Shown piece after piece: positions 60,853-64,000 of a stretch of 64,000 nucleotides of DNA. The stretch is from assembly GCA_003254885.1 (NCBI GenBank), contig QANT01001171.1, positions 1 to 64,000 of the forward strand. Direction: 5' to 3'. Made by a program: the position numbers and the translations under genes. This DNA comes from Purshia tridentata (taxonomy: Eukaryota; Streptophyta; Magnoliopsida; Rosales; Rosaceae). The notes under the pieces are model-generated. The model made no database searches. It was not told where the DNA came from and saw nothing but the letters and a program-made list of their open reading frames with translations. Every line of letters starts with the position of its first letter. Positions within the stretch are counted from its first letter, which is position 1.

Positions 60853-60859
60853 TATATAA
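60853..60859 (+). promoter_or_regulatory. TATA box of the RING-H2 gene
   Basis: A tatataa core in ctctatataagcc lies 163 bases before the ATG at 61016. Transcription would start near 60885, and the leader is C/T- and A-rich without an ATG before the start codon. Confidence 0.8.
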
Positions 60860-61015
60860 GCCCTCCTCTTTAACACTCCATACCCTCTTTCTCTCACCCT
60901 CTCTCACCCTCTTCCTCTACTCTTTACAAAACCCAAATACACAAACCCCTTCACACCTCCAAAGCTCTATAACCAAGACCCAATCAGCCTAACCTCAAGC
61001 CTCTTCAACACCACC

Positions 61016-61534
61016 ATGGGCTTCCCCGTGGGCTACACAGAGCTCCTCCTCCCAAAACTCTTCCTCCACACCCTCTCTCTTCTGGGTCTCATCCGAAAGC
61101 TCATCTCCGCGCTCTTTTCCCTTCTGGGTCTCCAAGATTTCATCGAACCCGACAATGCCTGGTCGGAACATCACCACCACCATCAACCCGCCACCCGAAT
61201 CCCCGAGTTCCAATCCGTCTCAGCCGTGCTCATCAGCGAACTGCTGCCTGTGGGGAAGTTCTCAGACCTGGTCGACCCGCCCGATGCGTGCGCCGTGTGC
61301 CTGTACGAGTTCGAGGGCGAGGACGAGATCCGAAGGCTGACGAATTGCCGGCACATCTTCCACAAAGGGTGCGTGGACCGGTGGGTCGGGTACGACCAGA
61401 AAACGTGCCCGCTTTGTCGGACCCCGTTCATACCGGACGATATGCAGGGAGCTTTGAACGAGAGGCTTTGGGCCGCTTCTGGGATCCCCGATTTTTACGG
61501 CGATTATTCTCATATTGGTGCTTATGAATTGTAG
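61016..61534 (+). CDS. BRH1: RING-H2 E3 ubiquitin ligase, brassinosteroid-responsive BRH1 type (172 aa)
   Basis: A single-exon gene with the family start [17 protein letters not shown] hydrophobic N-terminal helix region (about 10-40) probably associates with membrane. The RING-H2 finger spans residues 92-136, with [14 protein letters not shown] and CPLCRTPF in the right order and spacing. The conserved tail [19 protein letters not shown] follows. Such proteins transfer ubiquitin from an E2 to substrates. Arabidopsis BRH1 is repressed by brassinosteroid, and three close paralogues exist there, so the exact orthologue cannot be chosen from sequence alone. A TATA box, CT tracts and a good start context (caccatggg) precede it. 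I judge the gene intact. Confidence 0.93.
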   Translation: MGFPVGYTELLLPKLFLHTLSLLGLIRKLISALFSLLGLQDFIEPDNAWSEHHHHHQPATRIPEFQSVSAVLISELLPVGKFSDLVDPPDACAVCLYEFEGEDEIRRLTNCRHIFHKGCVDRWVGYDQKTCPLCRTPFIPDDMQGALNERLWAASGIPDFYGDYSHIGAYEL

Positions 61535-64000
61535 CACCAAAATTCTAAGACTTTTTTCTTTTTCTTTTTTTACAAAGAGACTTTAGAAAAATGAGAATCA
61601 AACTCTTGTCGTGCTGTGCATGTAGAGTCCAAGAAATGAGTGAGCACAGAATCGATTGTAAGTGTGAAGCTAAGTATTCGGCCTTGTAAAAAGGGTTCGA
61701 AGTTGGTGTTAATGTGTAAATATAGGATATTATGGGATAAAAGAAAAGAAAGGAAAATGAGATTTGAGGGCCTTGAGGCCAAATGGGTTGATTTTGTAAA
61801 GGTTTTTTTCTTTTTCTTTTTTGGGTAATGAGAAAAATGAGAATTTGGGATGATGGCAATTTTTGTGTTCTAATTTCTAACTCAGATTTGGAAGGGTTAG
61901 GATTTGATTATGATGCATGATTATTATTTCATTGATGGGCTGTTGATTGTTTTTTTGGCGTATTGGCTAAGTTGAAGATTGTATGAGTGAAATGTGAATG
62001 CAATTAGATGGGGTTTTGGCATATACTGTAAGGTTTGCCATTAAGTCATTGTTTTTATTATGAAATGGAGCGTGATGATGTCTGTTGGTGGCTTAGCATT
62101 GGACAAAATTCTTGTCAATTTATTTTTTTGCTGGATGACAAAATTCTGGTCATGGAAAACATGGGTGTCTAAGCTTTGCAATCCTTCAAGCTTTTGCAAA
62201 TAACCGAAATCAAATGAGATCTTCAAAAAAAAGGTGGGGTACAGACCAATCAAGCTTTTCAACTTTTAGATCGGTGCAGGTAAATGCACTATATATGTGA
62301 TGAAAAATATTCATAATTTTTCATCCACAAAATTGAGATTTTGAGTAATTTATTTATTTATTTATATAATATATATGATATCATTTCATTAGACATCGGG
62401 GGTTTTCTTATAAAAAAAAAAATTAAACATCCATGTTTCCGGGAATCATCTTTCTTTTTGTTTCCCGGGAATGGCCAACCTCCAATTTATTATATATACA
62501 AGTGCATAGTTTTATGCTGCCATGTATAAACTTTGCCGGCATTTACAAATTTATTATTTTATTGTTTGAAATATTCTTTAGAACAGCTTTAGTGTGGATA
62601 ACCTCGTCTATCGATCGATTAATGGGCAAGTTTAGTAGTATTTTAATTATAAAAAGTATAGAGTAATTCAAAATTTGAGAGTTATAACGATGAATGAGTT
62701 CATACAAATTACAGTACACTTAACTGTTTTAGAGATAGATGAATTAACATAATTCAATATTCTATTTCGAATTTAATTTTTCTCGCAACTTTTAAAAGTG
62801 GTGAACCATTACTTTCCAATAAAAAATGAGCAAAAATGAATTCATTCTATTTGTATTGCAAATTGTGGTTTGGGTGAAAACGACACATTCACACACATAT
62901 TTAACATTGAATAATAAGATGATTGAAAGTTGATTTTGTGAGAGTGATTATTATGAAGTTATTGAATTGCAAGACTCGTGTTTGACTCATAAAAGCCATA
63001 AGGGTGTGGACTGTGTTGCTGGTGCCACGAGGCAACGCCTATTTTCTCTTTTCAATGAGATATACATAATGCTTCTAGTCTACATGTACAATTTCTAATC
63101 TTTGTTTAGTTTTTTTCAAAGACCCTGTTTGGCTTTTGCTTTTTTCTCTTTTTTTTTCTCCTTTGGCTCAACACATCACTTTCTTCAAACTACTGAGGAG
63201 AAAAAAATCAATAAAAATAAAAAACTTTTGTAGAAAACATGCGCCATTTTCAAATCCATTATTCTAGAATAAGAAAAACATTTACATTCCAATTGTTCTA
63301 GAAAAGTTTGACATGTTCTTCACATTTATCGTATCTGTACAAAAATTGTTCAATCACATTACCTCATTAATTTGCATTAGGCTCGCAGCCTTGCCTTGCT
63401 TGCACTAACTGCACACCATTAAATAAAATGAAAAAATAGAGATGAATTAATGTGTGGTCCATTCAATGTATGATGTATATGGTAGTTTATTGTCTTGGAA
63501 CAGAGGAAGCTTACACGACAACTAGTTTGATTAATTAGTTGACAATGTAACCAAAACGTTCAAAACTTGGTTTGAAAACTGTCAGAAAGTGAATATAATT
63601 ACACATATACGTGCGGCGGCTAAGGCCTCAACTGTGCGACTTCCAAGTCTTGATTTTTCTCTTTGTAGAATTTTGTATAGATTCTGGATATAGCGTTGGT
63701 TCAAGGAAATTTCGAGGTTGGATTGAGAGTAAAACTTGGGTACCACGACTGATGTCCCAATATTTCAAAATTATATTAAAGAATAAGAATTTAGGTATTA
63801 CAGCTGTATAAACCTTTATGTTTCTATCTCTCATCACGTGTCTGTCGTGTCACACTAAATGAAAACAAAAAACCGTATACACTCGTAATAACCATGTTTT
63901 CCTCTGTATTAAAGGTCATGATGCAGATTACGTTACACGTAATGCATGAGCTAAAAGCATGGATATGGGTTGTTGGGCAGCTGCACCAGCATGCTTTAGC
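61535..64000. other. Right-hand intergenic region
   Basis: The 3' end of the RING transcript is followed by AT-rich spacer. No frame shows family features. A phrase near 63005-63060 recalls the 3' end of plant L1 elements but has no tail or target repeats, so I do not call it. Confidence 0.5.

Larger units (their letters stand above)
50762..61015. other. 10.2-kb gene-free spacer
   Basis: No gene is supported. It starts with the GA-rich leader and promoter of the BTB gene. It contains a 169-bp tandem duplication (about 51671-52003), a region with repeated agctagct words near 56015-56100, a hAT element inside one copy of a 99-bp duplication (58992-59803), and the CT-rich promoter and leader of the RING gene at the right end. 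A weak L1-like tail phrase near 53950-54030 is not called. TA and CT microsatellites are common. Confidence 0.5.

Noticed and set aside
1-64000. A biosynthetic gene cluster, defence island or virus-like element
   Set aside because: Genes in the window are functionally unrelated, and no LTRs, capsid, envelope, integrase or polymerase frames were seen.

Overview
The window is nuclear DNA from a flowering plant, probably a eudicot. It is AT-rich, with GT-AG introns, many microsatellites, small DNA transposons and long gene-poor stretches. The protein sequences would fit a rosid, perhaps Rosaceae, but that is inference. I see ten protein-coding genes and one tRNA gene. I see no LTR elements, no virus-like copies and no CRISPR array.

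Left part (0.5-12 kb, gene-dense): a plastid beta-carotene hydroxylase (+, 714-2490); a 111-residue protein of unknown function carrying a fresh in-frame 72-bp duplication (+, 4401-4817); a six-exon SnoaL/NTF2-like predicted plastid protein that converges on it (-, 4888-6394); a 63-residue protein with its own TATA box (+, 8552-8743); and an intronless E-class PPR protein (-, 9417-11846).

Middle part (12-45 kb): a Fringe-like GT31/DUF604 glycosyltransferase (+, 17375-20446), the ovule and meristem homeodomain gene BEL1 (-, 28610-31908) with an 11.6-kb gene-free region upstream, and an AT74-like phosphoglycerate mutase/histidine phosphatase (+, 43519-45289).

Right part (45-64 kb): tRNA-Ala(AGC) (-), a BTB/POZ protein (-, 48573-50761), about 10 kb without genes, and a BRH1-type RING-H2 ubiquitin ligase (+, 61016-61534).

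The order NTF2-like, DUF604, BEL1, RING appears to be collinear in reverse with the Arabidopsis AT5G41400-AT5G41470 block, as I remember it. The BTB-RING pair also recalls AT1G63850-AT1G63840. The genes do not form a pathway or a cluster.

The most distinctive signals are in the non-coding and duplicated DNA. There are at least eight two-copy tandem duplications with units of about 60-170 bp, one of them coding. Two MULE-type MITE copies have near-perfect 9-bp target duplications. One hAT element has a duplicated end and three copies of its target site. Another hAT element sits in one copy of a tandem duplication while the neighbouring copy keeps the empty site. The BEL1 homeobox intron uses a GC-AG splice pair. 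I found no convincing undescribed gene system.
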